A DNA stretch of 64,000 bases from CAVQMC01 sp963713505 (GCA_963713505.1 CAVQMC010000021.1:124001-188000), one strand, 5' to 3'; positions 21,031 to 32,480 are shown, counted from the stretch's first letter. Translations and numbers: made by a program. Notes: a model not told the origin generated them from the sequence alone.

Positions 21031-21975
21031 ATGCAATTAAATACTATTCAAGATAATCCTGTAATTAAAGTTGAAAATGTCTTTAAGTCCTTTAAACAAG
21101 TTAAAGCTGTCCGCGGTGTAAACCTGGAAATTCCAAAAGGACAGTTTGTCGCAATTCTCGGTCCGAACGGAGCAGGGAAAACCACTTTAGTAGAAATGAT
21201 AGAAGGAATTCAGCTTCCGGATAAAGGAGATATTTTTGTCCTTGGAAAAAAATGGAAAGGCAATGAAGATGAACTTCATCATTACATTGGACTTTCCCTG
21301 CAGGAGACAAGATATATGGATAAACTTAAAGTTTGGGAAACCCTTGAACTTTTTTCCAGCTTTTACGATTTAAATAAATCCAGAGTTGATGAAATTATTC
21401 AGCTTGTCGGACTTGAAGATAAAAGAAAAGCAAGAGTTGTTAATTTATCGGGAGGACAGAGACAAAAGTTAGCTCTCGGTATAGCTTTACTTAATAATCC
21501 CAAAATTTTACTGCTGGATGAACCGACTACCGGATTGGATCCGAATGCGAGAAGAGAAGTCTGGTCAATCTTACTTAAACTAAAAGAGCGATCGGAAACT
21601 TCGCTTATTTTAACAACCCATTACATGGAAGAAGCTGAACAGCTTTGTGATTATATCATTATAATTGACAGCGGAACAATTTTAAAAGAAGGCACTAAAA
21701 ACGAATTATTGGAAGCAAGTCATGGTGAAAAAATAATTGAGTTTAATTTAGATGAAACAGTAGAGAATTCAGAAATTTTTAACTCAAGTTTTAAAATTGA
21801 ATGGAATGAAGATTATCATTCGGGAAAAGCTATAATAAAAAATCTGGAAAAGGAACTCCCAGAATTAATATATCTGTTTAACAAAAATAATTATCACCTT
21901 AAAAATCTTGTAAGCAGAAGAAAAACTTTAGATGATTTATTTACATCTTTAACCGGAAGACACTTGCATGAATAA
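21031..21975 (+). CDS. ABC transporter ATP-binding protein (ABC-2 exporter)
   Basis: 314 residues. Walker A is GPNGAGKT, the Q-loop is GLSLQE, the signature is LSGGQRQKLAL, Walker B is ILLLDEPTTGLDP and the H-loop is LTTHYMEEAE. The C-terminal extension (about 230-310) is of the type seen in DrrA/CcmA-like ABC-2 exporters. It overlaps the permease gene by 8 bases (ATG 21968 inside CATGAATAA), which shows translational coupling. The substrate is unknown; multidrug, lipid or polysaccharide exporters all use this form. Confidence 0.93.
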   Translation: MQLNTIQDNPVIKVENVFKSFKQVKAVRGVNLEIPKGQFVAILGPNGAGKTTLVEMIEGIQLPDKGDIFVLGKKWKGNEDELHHYIGLSLQETRYMDKLKVWETLELFSSFYDLNKSRVDEIIQLVGLEDKRKARVVNLSGGQRQKLALGIALLNNPKILLLDEPTTGLDPNARREVWSILLKLKERSETSLILTTHYMEEAEQLCDYIIIIDSGTILKEGTKNELLEASHGEKIIEFNLDETVENSEIFNSSFKIEWNEDYHSGKAIIKNLEKELPELIYLFNKNNYHLKNLVSRRKTLDDLFTSLTGRHLHE

Positions 21976-23114
21976 ACCGATAAAAAGTAAACAGTTGTAT
22001 GAACTTTTTCTTGCACACTTCAAAGAAATATTACGGGAGCCGGGAGTTTTATTCTGGGGAATTCTTTTCCCGATTTTAATGTCTCTCGGATTGGGCGATT
22101 GCTTTTTCTAAAAAAGCTGACACAACAAGAAATATAGCAGTGGTTGAACATGTAAATTCTAAAGATACAGCCTTTAATAATAATTCAGATATAGAATCAT
22201 TTTTAAATGATCATACAACAAAATTAGAAAAAAAGGGAAACGGGAATACAGTTTACAAGTATACATTAAAAAATGAAAAACTTGGAAACATAACTTATTT
22301 ATTTCATATTACTGATTGGAATGATGCAATAGTTGCATTAAAAAGAGGTAAACTCAGTATTATAATAGATGAAGAAAAAAATGAAATTAAATATCATTTT
22401 GATCCTGCAAACCCTGATGCACAATTAAGTTATTTAAATCTTTCAAAGATTTTTAATTCTCCAAAACATGCAATAGTTGAAAATGAAGAAAATATTGAAC
22501 CGCTTACTGTTACAGGAACACGATATATTGATTTTTTAATTCCCGGTTTAATTGCTATGGGAATTATGATGTCCAGCATGTGGGGAATCAGTTATAACTT
22601 GATAGACAAAAGAGCTAAAAAACTTTTAAGAAGATTAATCGCAACGCCGATGAAAAAATCTCATTTTCTAATTGCATTAATTGTTGTAAGAATAATTATG
22701 AATTTTGTTGAAGCAGCTTTACTTTTTCTCTTTAGTTATTTTGTTTTTGATATAACAATACAAGGAAATATCGGAGCTTTGTTTTTAATTTTTATTGCAG
22801 GTAATATTGCATTTGCGGGAATTGCTGTCTTTGTTTCTTCTCATACATCAAATACCGAAGTCGGCAATGGATTAATAAATGTTGTTGTTCTTCCTTTAAC
22901 TGTTTTATCGGGAATATTTTTCAGTTATCAGAATTTCCCCGATTGGAGTTTGCCTTATATTAAAGCACTTCCTTTAACTCTTTTAGCCGACGGAACAAGA
23001 AGTATTTTTATTGAAGGAGCAAGTTATGCAAATATTGCAGTTCCTTTTTTTGTTTTGATGATTACAGGAATTGTAACTTTTTCAGTCGGTTTAAAGATTT
23101 TCAAATGGTATTAA
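21968..23114 (+). CDS. ABC-2 type permease, one frameshift
   Basis: ATG 21968 opens NKPIKSKQLYELFLAHFKE, which continues with the typical ABC-2 start (REPGVLFWGILFPILMSLGLG). The frame closes at TAA 22109. Removing the G near 22098 (GGGCGATT to GGGCATT) continues it as IAFSKKADTTRNIAVVEHV into the open frame ending at 23114. A soluble extracytoplasmic loop of about 120 residues is followed by five or six C-terminal helices (FLIPGLIAMGIMMSSMWG, LIALIVVRIIMNFVEAALL and others). It pairs with the ATPase directly upstream. Confidence 0.88.
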
Positions 23115-23144
23115 TTTTATAATAATTCTAAATCCGGAGACAAA

Positions 23145-24375
23145 ATGAACTTAGATATTAATTATGTAAGAAAACAATTTCCCGCACTCGATAAGGAATG
23201 GATTTTTATGGATAACGCAGGCGGTTCTCAAATATTGAAACCTGTTGTGGATAATATCAGCGAATATTTAATTAATTCAAATGTTCAATTAGGTGCTTCT
23301 TATGATATTTCCAAACTTGCAGGTGAAAGAGTAGATGAAGCAGTAAAAATGGTTTCGGAATTAAATTAATGCAGAAGATAAATCCGAAATTATTTTAGGT
23401 TCTTCAACAACAATGCTTATCAGGATTTTATCAATTTGTTTGGGCAAAACTTTTAATAAAGGCGATGAAATAATCGTAACGAACTGCGATCATGAGGCAA
23501 ACATCGGAGCGTGGGTTGATCTGGAAAAAATTGGAATTAAAATAAAAGCTTGGAAAATCAACAAAGATTCCTATCAAATGGAAACGGAAGAATTACAAAA
23601 ATTACTTACCGAAAAAACCAGGCTTGTTGCTGTTACTCATACTTCAAACATTTTGGGAACTTTAAATAATATTAAAGAAATTTCAAAAATCGTTCATAAA
23701 CATAACGCATTAATTTGTGTTGACGGAGTTGCTCATGCACCTCACAGGTTAATTGATGTACAGGATACCGATGTAGATTTTTATGCTTTCAGCTTTTATA
23801 AAGTTTATGGTCCTCACATTGCAATGTTATACGGCAAAAAAAATATTTTAGAAAATATTCCTGGGATTAATCATTACTTCATCGGTGAAAAAGAAATTCC
23901 TTACAAATTTCAGCCGGGAAATGTTAATTATGAATTGAGTTATGGTCTGCTGGGAATAAAAAATTATTTTAATTCCTTAGCTGATCATCATAATTTTAGA
24001 TCAAAATCATTTAGGGAAAATGCAGCTTTTAATTTTAATTTATTTTCTAAACACGAAGAAACACTTTCAAAAAAGCTTCTTGATTACTTACATACAAAAA
24101 AGAATATTAAAATTGTCGGAGAAAATACTCCGGATAAAACTAAGAGAGTTCCAACAATTTCTTTTTATGTTGAAAATAAAAAAAGCGATTCAATTACTGT
24201 TGAAGTTGACAAGCACAAGATAGGAATTCGTTACGGTGATTTTTATGCACTTAGATTAATTGAGTATTTAGGTTTATCAAAATTAAATGGAATTGTTAGG
24301 GTAAGTATGGTTCATTACAATACTGAAGAGGAAGTTGATAAGCTGGTTAATGTTTTGGATGGAATAATCAATTAA
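23145..24375 (+). CDS. Class V aminotransferase (cysteine desulfurase-like), one frameshift
   Basis: A PLP enzyme of fold type I. The N-terminus reads WIFMDNAGGSQILKPV, the cofactor-binding segment is ILGSSTTMLIRIL, the PLP-contact region is VTHTSNILGTLN then ICVDGVAHAPH, and the Schiff-base lysine lies in AFSFYKVYGPH. The first frame stops at 23369 after MVSELN. Removing one A of AAA near 23363 gives SELINAEDKSEIILGSS and joins the second frame. Neighbouring SufS/NifS or isopenicillin-epimerase-type enzymes share this family. The short active-site loop and absence of suf genes nearby leave the reaction open. It follows the ABC exporter by 30 bases. Confidence 0.88.
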
Positions 24376-24383
24376 ATATCTTG

Positions 24384-24448
24384 CCTGCCGGCAGACAGGT
24401 TAAAAAGTAAAAAGAAAAAAGTAAAAAGAAATACTTGTCTGCAGACAA
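24384..24448. repeat. Two short palindromes and A-rich repeats
   Basis: CTGCCGGCAG (24385-24394, inside CCTGCCGGCAGACAGG) and TTGTCTGCAGACAA (24435-24448) are perfect palindromes. Between them lie repeats of AAAAAGTA. Elements like the first are scattered between genes in related genomes. They may be a mobile dyad repeat or a transcript end for the aminotransferase. Confidence 0.45.
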
Positions 24449-24482
24449 ACAAAAGAGTTTTACAAAAAGATACCTTTATTAA

Positions 24483-25820
24483 ATGAAATTTATAAATATT
24501 AACCTAATAATAATTTTACTATACAGCTTTTATTCCTGCAATACAACTGAACCACCACCAAATGATAGTTCAGTGACATTAAAACTAGAAGATGTTTCCT
24601 GCACAGAAGCCTGGCTCCAACTATCCACAACCAACATCCAACTCCCAACAGCCATCGACCTAATCCAAAACGACAATACAAGAGAAACAATAAATTTAGC
24701 TACAGCAGATACAATTTTATATATTGATTCACTTCTTCCAAATCAAAACTACAAATTCAAAATATCCGGCATCCAGAGCAATGAAATTACAGCCGCAACT
24801 CTCGATACAACAAGCAACGACTTTACCTGGCAGACATTTACATTTGGTGGAGACGATGCGACAAGTCAATTAAATGATGTCTCTATTTTAAACGAAAATG
24901 ATATTTGGGCAGTAGGAAGTATTTATAAAGCTGATACAACTGCTTTAGGCTATACTTTTTATAATGCTGTACATTGGGATGGGAATGAATGGCAATTAAA
25001 AAGAATACCTTATCAATTTAATGGCCATGATAATTATGGATCTTTTAATGCTATCTTTACATTTAATGAAAATGATATATGGTTTGGCACAAACATTCAT
25101 TGGGATGGACAACAATTTGAACAACCAGATGTTTCTCAATTGTTAGGGTGGATAGCAAATAAAATGTGGGGTTCAGATAACAATAATTTATACGCAGTTG
25201 GGAATGGAGGCCATATTGCACACTTCCACAACGGGCAGTGGAGTAAAATAGAAAGTGGAACAACTCTCTACTTAGATGATATATATGGAAATGAAAATGG
25301 GGATGTATATGTATGTGGAGGCAATTTGAGTACAGGTCAAGGTATAGTATTAAAAATAAATAATAATAACACAGTGACAAAAATAATAGACAGCTATTAT
25401 TATGGGACAGGATTTGACAGTACAAAGATGTTTACGGAAAATCTCTATGGACCATTATTAGGAATTTGGGTATCACCAAATGGCACTGTTTACACAGTTG
25501 GAAATCTAATTTATAGATATTATCAAGGAATATGGGGTTATGCAAAGGGAATTGAATACAATTATTTAGATGCAGGGTTTTTTACAGGAAGGGGAGGCTG
25601 TTGGGACATAAGTGGAAAAGAAAGCAATGATTTTATTTTTGTAGGCGAGAGAAATACGATCCGTTATTTTAATGGTATTCGAGCCCTTCAAATTGGAGAA
25701 CCTTTTAGCTACACAAGTGAATACCAATGGTATTCAGTAGATTATAAAAAAAATATAGCAGTTACAGTTGGAAAGAAAGGAGGTTATGCGGCAGTAATTG
25801 TTTTTAGAGATGGAAAATAA
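24483..25820 (+). CDS. Propeller-repeat lipoprotein
   Basis: 445 residues. A lipoprotein signal ends SFYSC. A fibronectin-like domain (about 28-115) is followed by repeats built on NDIWAVG, NDIWFGT, NNLYAVG, GDVYVCGG, GTVYTVGN and NDFIFVGE, spaced 40-60 residues and typical of a seven- or eight-bladed beta-propeller. Such lipoproteins are often multicopy in Ignavibacteria. Ligand and function are unknown. The DNA at about 24600-24690 is strongly C-rich and G-poor on the plus strand, unlike the rest of the gene. Confidence 0.75.
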   Translation: MKFININLIIILLYSFYSCNTTEPPPNDSSVTLKLEDVSCTEAWLQLSTTNIQLPTAIDLIQNDNTRETINLATADTILYIDSLLPNQNYKFKISGIQSNEITAATLDTTSNDFTWQTFTFGGDDATSQLNDVSILNENDIWAVGSIYKADTTALGYTFYNAVHWDGNEWQLKRIPYQFNGHDNYGSFNAIFTFNENDIWFGTNIHWDGQQFEQPDVSQLLGWIANKMWGSDNNNLYAVGNGGHIAHFHNGQWSKIESGTTLYLDDIYGNENGDVYVCGGNLSTGQGIVLKINNNNTVTKIIDSYYYGTGFDSTKMFTENLYGPLLGIWVSPNGTVYTVGNLIYRYYQGIWGYAKGIEYNYLDAGFFTGRGGCWDISGKESNDFIFVGERNTIRYFNGIRALQIGEPFSYTSEYQWYSVDYKKNIAVTVGKKGGYAAVIVFRDGK

Positions 25821-26017
25821 TTTTATTCAATATTGATTGTAGAATTCTTGATGAAAAATTAATTAGTTTATCTTCTTAATGTCACATCAATTAATCAATA
25901 TTCAAAGAAAATCTCAAAATAGTATGTTTAAGAAATTGTCAAAAGAGCATATAATAAAAAGAATGAAAAAGAAAAAGTAAAAATTAAAAAGTTTTTAAAG
26001 GAAAGGGGCAATATTAA

Positions 26018-26558
26018 ATGAAACTAATAAACATTATTTTAATTATAATTTTAGGACCAATAATAATTTTTGCTCAGGATAAAAATACTTCAATAGAAGT
26101 TCAGACTGTTTCTCATGTTGATCTTAGTAAATATGTCGGGAAATGGTATGAAATTGCTAAAATTCCGAATTCATTTCAGAAACAGTGTAAATCCGGAACA
26201 ACTGCATTTTATAAATTGCGGGATGACGGAAACATTGATGTTATAAACAGCTGTTACGATGAAGACGGTGAATTGGATAAATCCGAAGGATTGGCAAAAG
26301 TAGTTGATACTGTTTCAAATGCAAAACTGGAAGTAAGTTTTGTTAGCATTTTAGGCATTCACTTATTTTGGGGAGATTACTGGATAATCGGACTGGATAA
26401 AGATTATCAATATGCTGTTGTCGGAACTCCAAACAGAAAATACGGCTGGATTTTAAGCCGCACTCCAAAACTTTCCGAGGATACATTAAAAGAAATTTTC
26501 GGTATTCTTAAAGATCAAGGTTATAATCCAAAAGATTTTGAATTTACGAACTCAATAA
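26018..26558 (+). CDS. Bacterial lipocalin (Blc-like), one frameshift at the end
   Basis: About 180 residues. A signal peptide ends IIIFAQ. Lipocalin landmarks are VDLSKYVGKWYEIAKIPN (GxW motif), CKSGTTAFYKL, INSCYDEDGE, AKLEVSF, YWIIGLDKDYQYAVVGTPN and YGWILSRTP. In the given sequence the frame runs on into the downstream methyltransferase. The joining stretch reads like translated spacer. Deleting one base near 26551 produces ...FTNQ and a TAA at 26556-26558, the family's usual length. Lipocalins carry lipids or small hydrophobic ligands in the envelope. Confidence 0.85.
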
Positions 26559-26650
26559 TTATAAGTGATATAAAAATTCTTTGTGATGTGAAATTCATCT
26601 TAATAATAATTGATTTATTTAATTTGCATTTAAAAAATAAAAGGGAAAAA

Positions 26651-27241
26651 ATGAATACTGAAAACTCCGGGAAAAATTCCAATCACACAAATCTTGAAAC
26701 AAATGAAAGAACATTTAAAAGAGGAGTGGATAAACTCCGTGCAATTGAACGTGTAGAAAGATTGCAGGTTAATAAAGTTATTGATTTGTGTCTCGAAAAT
26801 TTGAATGCTAAATCTATTCTTGATATCGGAACCGGCAGCGGATTATTTGCAGAAGAATTTGCGAAACGTGGATTAAATATTATTGGAATTGATTTACAAT
26901 CAGAAATGATAGAAAATGCAAAAAAATATGTTCCGGATGGTAAATTTTATTTGGCTCCTGCCGAAGAAATTCCAATTGAAGATAATTCCGTTGATATATC
27001 ATTTTTCGGTTTAGTTTTTCATGAAGTAAATGATTTTGCAAAGTCTTTAAAGGAAGCATTTAGAGTTTCACAAAAAGGAACTTTTATTTTGGAATGGAAT
27101 TATGCTGTTGAGGATTTTGGTCCCCCGCTTGAACATAGATTGAAACCGGAATTTATAAATGATCTTTCAGTTAAAACCGGTTATAAATCATTTGAAAAAA
27201 ATCCTATGAAATATCTGGTATTATATAAGTTGTTAAAGTAA
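26651..27241 (+). CDS. Class I SAM-dependent methyltransferase
   Basis: About 196 residues from ATG 26651, which is preceded by AAAGGGAAAAA. Motif I is ILDIGTGSGLFAEEFA, the acidic end of strand 2 is IIGIDLQSEMI, and motif IV is VDISFFGLVFHEV (Methyltransf_11 fold). The acceptor substrate is unknown. The open frame extends back through the lipocalin without a stop, but the linker is spacer-like, so I treat it as a separate gene. Three helices before motif I (TFKRGVDKLRAIERVERLQV) resemble small-molecule methyltransferases. Confidence 0.82.
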   Translation: MNTENSGKNSNHTNLETNERTFKRGVDKLRAIERVERLQVNKVIDLCLENLNAKSILDIGTGSGLFAEEFAKRGLNIIGIDLQSEMIENAKKYVPDGKFYLAPAEEIPIEDNSVDISFFGLVFHEVNDFAKSLKEAFRVSQKGTFILEWNYAVEDFGPPLEHRLKPEFINDLSVKTGYKSFEKNPMKYLVLYKLLK

Positions 27242-27253
27242 TTTGTTCTCAAA

Positions 27254-28225
27254 TTAAAACTGGAATGAAAAATTTAAATTAACCGGATTTAATTTCTGAA
27301 GATTGTTTGATCCATTTTGATTCGATGCTTCATTAAATTTGCTTCTGTAAAATTTCCCGACAGTTGAACCAATTGCATAAGACATAAAAGCTGCGGCAAT
27401 TGCATCGGAAAACCAATGCATTCCGCCTCTGTGGAAAGAAGAAACTCCGTAAATCATATATGCTACTATGCTGTATCCGGCAATTTTTAACCAGGTTGAA
27501 TTGGGATAAAAATTTGTCAATGCCGAAATTACAGCCATTGTTGTAGAAGTGTGACCCGACGGCCAACCCCAAAAAGCTCCACCTCTTAAAAATCCAAATC
27601 TGAAAGTCTTGCTTAACGATTTCATGTCTTTGCTGTGCCGCCAGTCCGGATGCGGCCTACCGGTAATTGCTTTTAAAAGTGAATTATATCCGACTGCAAT
27701 TAAAGTTGATTGAATGACAGCAAAAGAAGCTCCGACTGCCTGTTGATCATGATTCAACTTTCCGTATGCATATAAAGAACCGCCGACTATAACCGGTGAT
27801 AAAGTTCCGAACCAAACTGCGGGTCTTGCTAAATTACCATATTCTTCATGTTCATTAAAAAACTTTTCAACATGATAATCAGTATTGGTTGTAACTATTA
27901 ATATAGTAGATGCAACTCCTGCTAAATGCAGATAAGCATTGTTGCCTTTAAAACTGTTAACAATATTATTTCCAAGATTACTGAATAAATTAATATCAAC
28001 TGAAGTATTAGAAGCTGCAGATGCTTCGGAATGTAAATATTGAGAGAATTTATTAAGCTTGAATGGATTTGAATTATCATTGAAATTCAATCGTAAATTA
28101 TTTCTAATAGGTTTAATAGGGGAGTCTTGCAAATTGATTTTGGACTGAGCAAAAATATTTATTTGTAAATTGACAATTAAACATGTAATCCAAATTATTC
28201 GTGATGAAACTGATTTATCTTGCAT
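27254..28225 (-). CDS. PAP2-family membrane phosphatase
   Basis: 323 residues with an N-terminal signal or anchor and several hydrophobic segments. The PAP2 catalytic motifs are in order: KAITGRPHP (K..RP), WPSGHTSTT (PSGH) and SSFHRGGMHWFSD (H...SD). The C-terminus ends LNFSFQF, typical of an outer-membrane-ending sequence. PAP2 enzymes dephosphorylate phosphatidic acid, undecaprenyl diphosphate or lipid A; which one is not visible here. The gene is convergent with the methyltransferase (12-base gap) and intact. Confidence 0.87.
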   Translation of the reverse strand: MQDKSVSSRIIWITCLIVNLQINIFAQSKINLQDSPIKPIRNNLRLNFNDNSNPFKLNKFSQYLHSEASAASNTSVDINLFSNLGNNIVNSFKGNNAYLHLAGVASTILIVTTNTDYHVEKFFNEHEEYGNLARPAVWFGTLSPVIVGGSLYAYGKLNHDQQAVGASFAVIQSTLIAVGYNSLLKAITGRPHPDWRHSKDMKSLSKTFRFGFLRGGAFWGWPSGHTSTTMAVISALTNFYPNSTWLKIAGYSIVAYMIYGVSSFHRGGMHWFSDAIAAAFMSYAIGSTVGKFYRSKFNEASNQNGSNNLQKLNPVNLNFSFQF

Positions 28226-28507
28226 AAATTTACAGCAAATTTAAAATTCGAATAAAATAAATCTAACATATTAGATTTGAGTTGTAAACCTCAAAAATCA
28301 CTACACAAAAATTTTTATATGATAAATCACTTGATTCCTCCAATTAATAATAAGTAAAATAAATTGACTTTTTGTTGGATAATCTAAAAGAAGTATTTTA
28401 TAAAAATGTTTTTTAATTCAATTTCTTGCTTATGTTAATCAAGATTAAGAAATTACAACAGTAATTATTTTCTTCTCAACATATTTTTAGATAAATCAGG
28501 GGAAATT

Positions 28508-31500
28508 ATGAAAAAGTTCTACATCTCTTTTTCAATTCTGTTTATTTTTCTATCCTTTTTAAGTTTTGGTCAAAGCTTTAATAATTCAAAAGGAATTCTA
28601 ACCAATATTGTCGGCACTTCTTCCAATAGTACAACAATAGAATTTATTTTGAATAATTATGATCAAACAAATATTGATATTAATGGCTCCGATTATGTGT
28701 ATTATAATATTCCCGGAAGTATATGGTTAATGCAAAAAGGAATGCCTCAATTACCTGCTCACAGAGCAAGCATAATTATTCCTGATCTTGCAGGTATGAA
28801 CTTTAGAATTATTGATCAGCAATTTACTGAGATTGAAACTACTCCGGTTGTTCCTTCCAAAGGTCATCTAACCAGAAATATTGATCCTTCAAAAGTACCT
28901 TATACATTTAATGAGTTTTATACTCAAAACAGATGGTTTCCGGAAAATAATATCTCATTAGATAATCCTTATATTGTTAGAGATTTAAGAGGATTGACAG
29001 TACAATTTAATCCAATGCAGTTTAACCCGGTTGAAAAAAAATTAAAAGTTTGTACAAGAATGGTTGTAGAAATTTATGCGGATCCTAGCATACCAGTTAT
29101 TAATCCTTTTATAAGACAAAAAGCTTTTACGGGAGTTTCAAAAGAATTTGAAGGTATTTACAAAACTTTATTTATTAATTACGGAACCGCAAATTTTAAT
29201 TATGTCCCTTTGGATGAAGTCGGAAGATTATTAATTATATATCCGACTGCATTCGCTTCGGATATCACTCCTTTTTATAATTGGAAAGTTGAGAAGGGAA
29301 TTCCTACACTTTTAGCTGAATATCCTACCGAAACCGGGTCTGGTTCAGCTTCAATAAAAACTTATATTCAAAATTTATATGATTCACCTGAAGGATTAAC
29401 ATTTATAGTTTTAGTAGGTGAGTCAAATCAAATTCCAACATTATCAGGACAATACGAAGGCGCTCCATCCGACCCATGTTATGTTAAATTGGAAGGAACC
29501 GATGCTTATCCTGATGCATATATTTCCAGAATTTCTCCTACATCGGCGCAAAACCTAGATTACATTTTATATAAAATGATTAAGTATGAAAAATTTCCTG
29601 ATACCGGAACCGATGCAGCATGGTATCTTAAAGGAACAGGAGTTGCAAGTGCTGAAGGAAGTCCGACAGATTATACAAGAGCAGAATTACTTCGTGATAT
29701 GCTTATTGATAATATGAATTTTACCGTAGTTGATCAAATCTACGATCCGGGTGCAACTAAATCACAAGTTACAAATGCATTAAATGACGGCAGAAGTATT
29801 TTAAATTATATCGGTCACGGCTCAGGAACTTCCTGGGGAACAACAGGTTATGGTGTTTCGGATATTTATAATTTGTCAAATGGTTATAAAGATCCTTTTA
29901 TAATAGATGTTGCATGCGAAAACGGAGACTTTACAATGGGTGAATGTATGGAAGAAGCCTGGGTTAGAGCCGGAAGTGAAGCTGATCCGAAAGGTGCAAT
30001 TGCTGCATTCGGTGCTTCAACTTTAGCAAGCTGGGTTCCTCCATGCGATATGCAGAACCATGCAATGGATTTGTTCACCAACAGAGAAAAACAAACCGTC
30101 GGCGGAATTTGTTTTAACGGTATAATGTATGCAATGGATCTTTGGGGCGGAAGCAGCGGTGAAGGATTAAAAATGATGGAGCAGTTTAATATTATGGGTG
30201 ATTGTTCTATGCAGATTACTTTGGGAATGATTCCTGATTCCACAGCACCTTCGCAAATTACAGATTTAACTGCTGTTGATCCGACTTCAAATTCCATAAC
30301 ATTGAACTGGACTGCTCCTTTTGATTCTTCAATCGGCGGAATAATAAGTTATGATTTAAGATATTCCGTTAATCCTATTTTAAATGATAATGATTATAAT
30401 AATGCAAACTCTGTTTTAATTTCCGGTGAGCCTGACTCAGCCGGAATGGTAAAAAGCTACAGAATGAATAATTTTGATTTTAATACTCAATATTATTTTG
30501 CAATCAAAGCGATGGATATCTGGGGAAATAAATCGGAAATGTCCAATGCTGCGACTGAAACCACTTGGATTGCCCCCCAAATTTCAATAGATAAAGATTC
30601 TTTGAATTGTACTTTGGTTGTTGGAAATACTCACGCGGATTCAGTGATTATTTCAAATATAACCGTTGATAATTCTACTTTAGATTACAGCATAGAATTA
30701 ACTAACAATACATTCCCCGGAAATATAAAAACAAGCATAATTCCGGTTAAAAAAACTAATCAAAAATTATACACAAAAAACAACCCGGATTTAAGCAAAG
30801 GTATGGGTATAAAAGGATCCGGCGGTCCTGATGCATTTGGTTATGAATGGATAGACAGTAATGATCCGAACGGTCCGGTTTATGAATGGAATGATATTTC
30901 ATCTGCCGGAACTTTAATTACCAACTGGATTCCTACTGGAACATATGCAGGTGAGGATGAGGGGAAAACCGCACCAATTAATTTAGGATTTAACTTCAAA
31001 TTTTATGGAATTGAATACAATCATGTTTATTTCTATTCAAATGGATTTATTGGCTTTAATGATTTAGACGACGCCTATTTTTCAAACGGATCTATTCCGG
31101 ATGCTTCGTTACCGAATAATATTATAGCCGGGATTTGGGATGATCTTGACGGTGAAATCGGCGGAAGTGTTTATTATCTGCAGGAACCAAATAAATTTAC
31201 CGTACAATATACTAATTGGAACGGCTATGCTTCGGGAACCGGTCCGTTTACATTTCAAATTGTTCTAAATAAAAACGGTAAAATTTTATTTTATTATAAT
31301 TCAATACAGGGAACGATCTACATCCGCAACCGTTGGTATTGAAAACCAGGACGGAAGCGACGGCCTGCAAGTTGTTCATAATGCATCCTACTTAGAAAAT
31401 AATTTAGCTGTGCAGTTTGCATCGGAACCTGATTGGCTTGCTGCTGATAATATGGAAGGAACCATTTACAACGGCAATTCTGCTTCAATAGTTTTGAACT

Positions 31501-32193
31501 ATTTAACTGATGGCTTGGAAACAGGCGACTATTCCATGGATTTGGTAATAAATAGTAACGATCCTAATAATCCAGCAGTTACCATTCCTGTAAAAATGAA
31601 AGTTGTTAATGAAGTTCCTGTTGAGCTGACATCATTTACGGCTGAAAATTCAGATGGTGAAATAATTTTAAAATGGCAAACATGCAACAGAAACGAATAA
31701 TCGCGGATTCGAAATTGTAAGAGCAGAAAAAACGGCAGATAAAAAAGATTACAAATGGAATAAAGTTTCTTTTGTTGACGGTAATGGTTCATCTTCGGAA
31801 GTAAATAAATATTCTTACAAAGATAAAATTTCAAAAACCGGAACTTATCTTTATCGGTTAAATCAAATTGATTTTGACGGAACCGTAAACAAGAGCAGTG
31901 AAGTAGAAGTTCAGTTTACCGGTCCGAAAGAATTTAGTTTATATCAAAATTATCCTAATCCGTTTAATCCTAATACAACTATTAAATTTGCATTGCCGGA
32001 ACAAAGCAAAGTATCGATTAAAATTTATAACCTGTTAGGTGAACTGGTTAAGGAATTAATTAATAATAAAGAATTTGAAACCGGTTATCACGAAATTCAA
32101 TTTGATGCAAGAAATCTTTCATCGGGGATTTATATTTATAGAATTGAAACCAGTAAATATTCAAACAGCAAAAAGATGATTCTGATGAAATAA
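28508..32193 (+). CDS. Gingipain-like C25 protease with T9SS sorting domain, two frameshifts
   Basis: A protein of about 1,227 residues. Signal peptide; C25 propeptide-like region (about 30-215); catalytic domain with His in LNYIGHGSGTSWG and Cys in IDVACENGDF; a fibronectin type III domain (about 580-680); a lectin/galactose-binding-like segment; and a T9SS domain (LYQNYPNPFNPNTTI, ending KKMILMK). The frame breaks near 31312 (one extra base in ACGATCTACA; TSATVGIENQDG after repair) and near 31681 (extra T in ACATGCAAC; QTATETNNRGFE after repair). GGGGA precedes ATG 28508. It is a cysteine endopeptidase destined for the cell surface. Confidence 0.9.
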
Positions 32194-32215
32194 GATTTAA
32201 CATCATAAAAAAATT

Positions 32216-32246
32216 AAAGGGAAACTAAAACGGTTTCCCTTTTTTA
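32216..32246 (+). terminator. Rho-independent terminator
   Basis: AAAGGGAAAC (32216-32225) pairs with GTTTCCCTTT (32233-32242), followed by TTTT. It ends the C25 protease gene. Confidence 0.88.
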
Positions 32247-32480
32247 ATTTAAAGAGATAAACAATTAAAAAATCAGTTGCTGATTGTTAATTGTATATTA
32301 TTATTTTTTATATTAATATGTATCAACATTAACGCTCTTAGGAGCTGAAAATGATATACTATTTATCTTTCAAATCTAATTTTAACTTCGGAACTAAAGC
32401 AGCTCTTCAAAATTTAAACTTTGTTTTCTGTTTTAAAAATAATTTTTTATTTCTAGTTTCATTTAGAAAAGGGGACGAAT

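Noticed and set aside
25063..25425. Minus-strand open frame of 120 codons
   Set aside because: Antisense to the propeller lipoprotein; low-complexity Tyr/His/Leu sequence without a start signal.
26018..27241. Genuine lipocalin-methyltransferase fusion protein
   Set aside because: The linker looks like spacer, a ribosome-binding site precedes the second start, and one base change gives a normal lipocalin end.
29884..30297. Minus-strand open frame of 137 codons
   Set aside because: Antisense to the catalytic domain of the C25 protease, whose active-site motifs confirm the plus strand.
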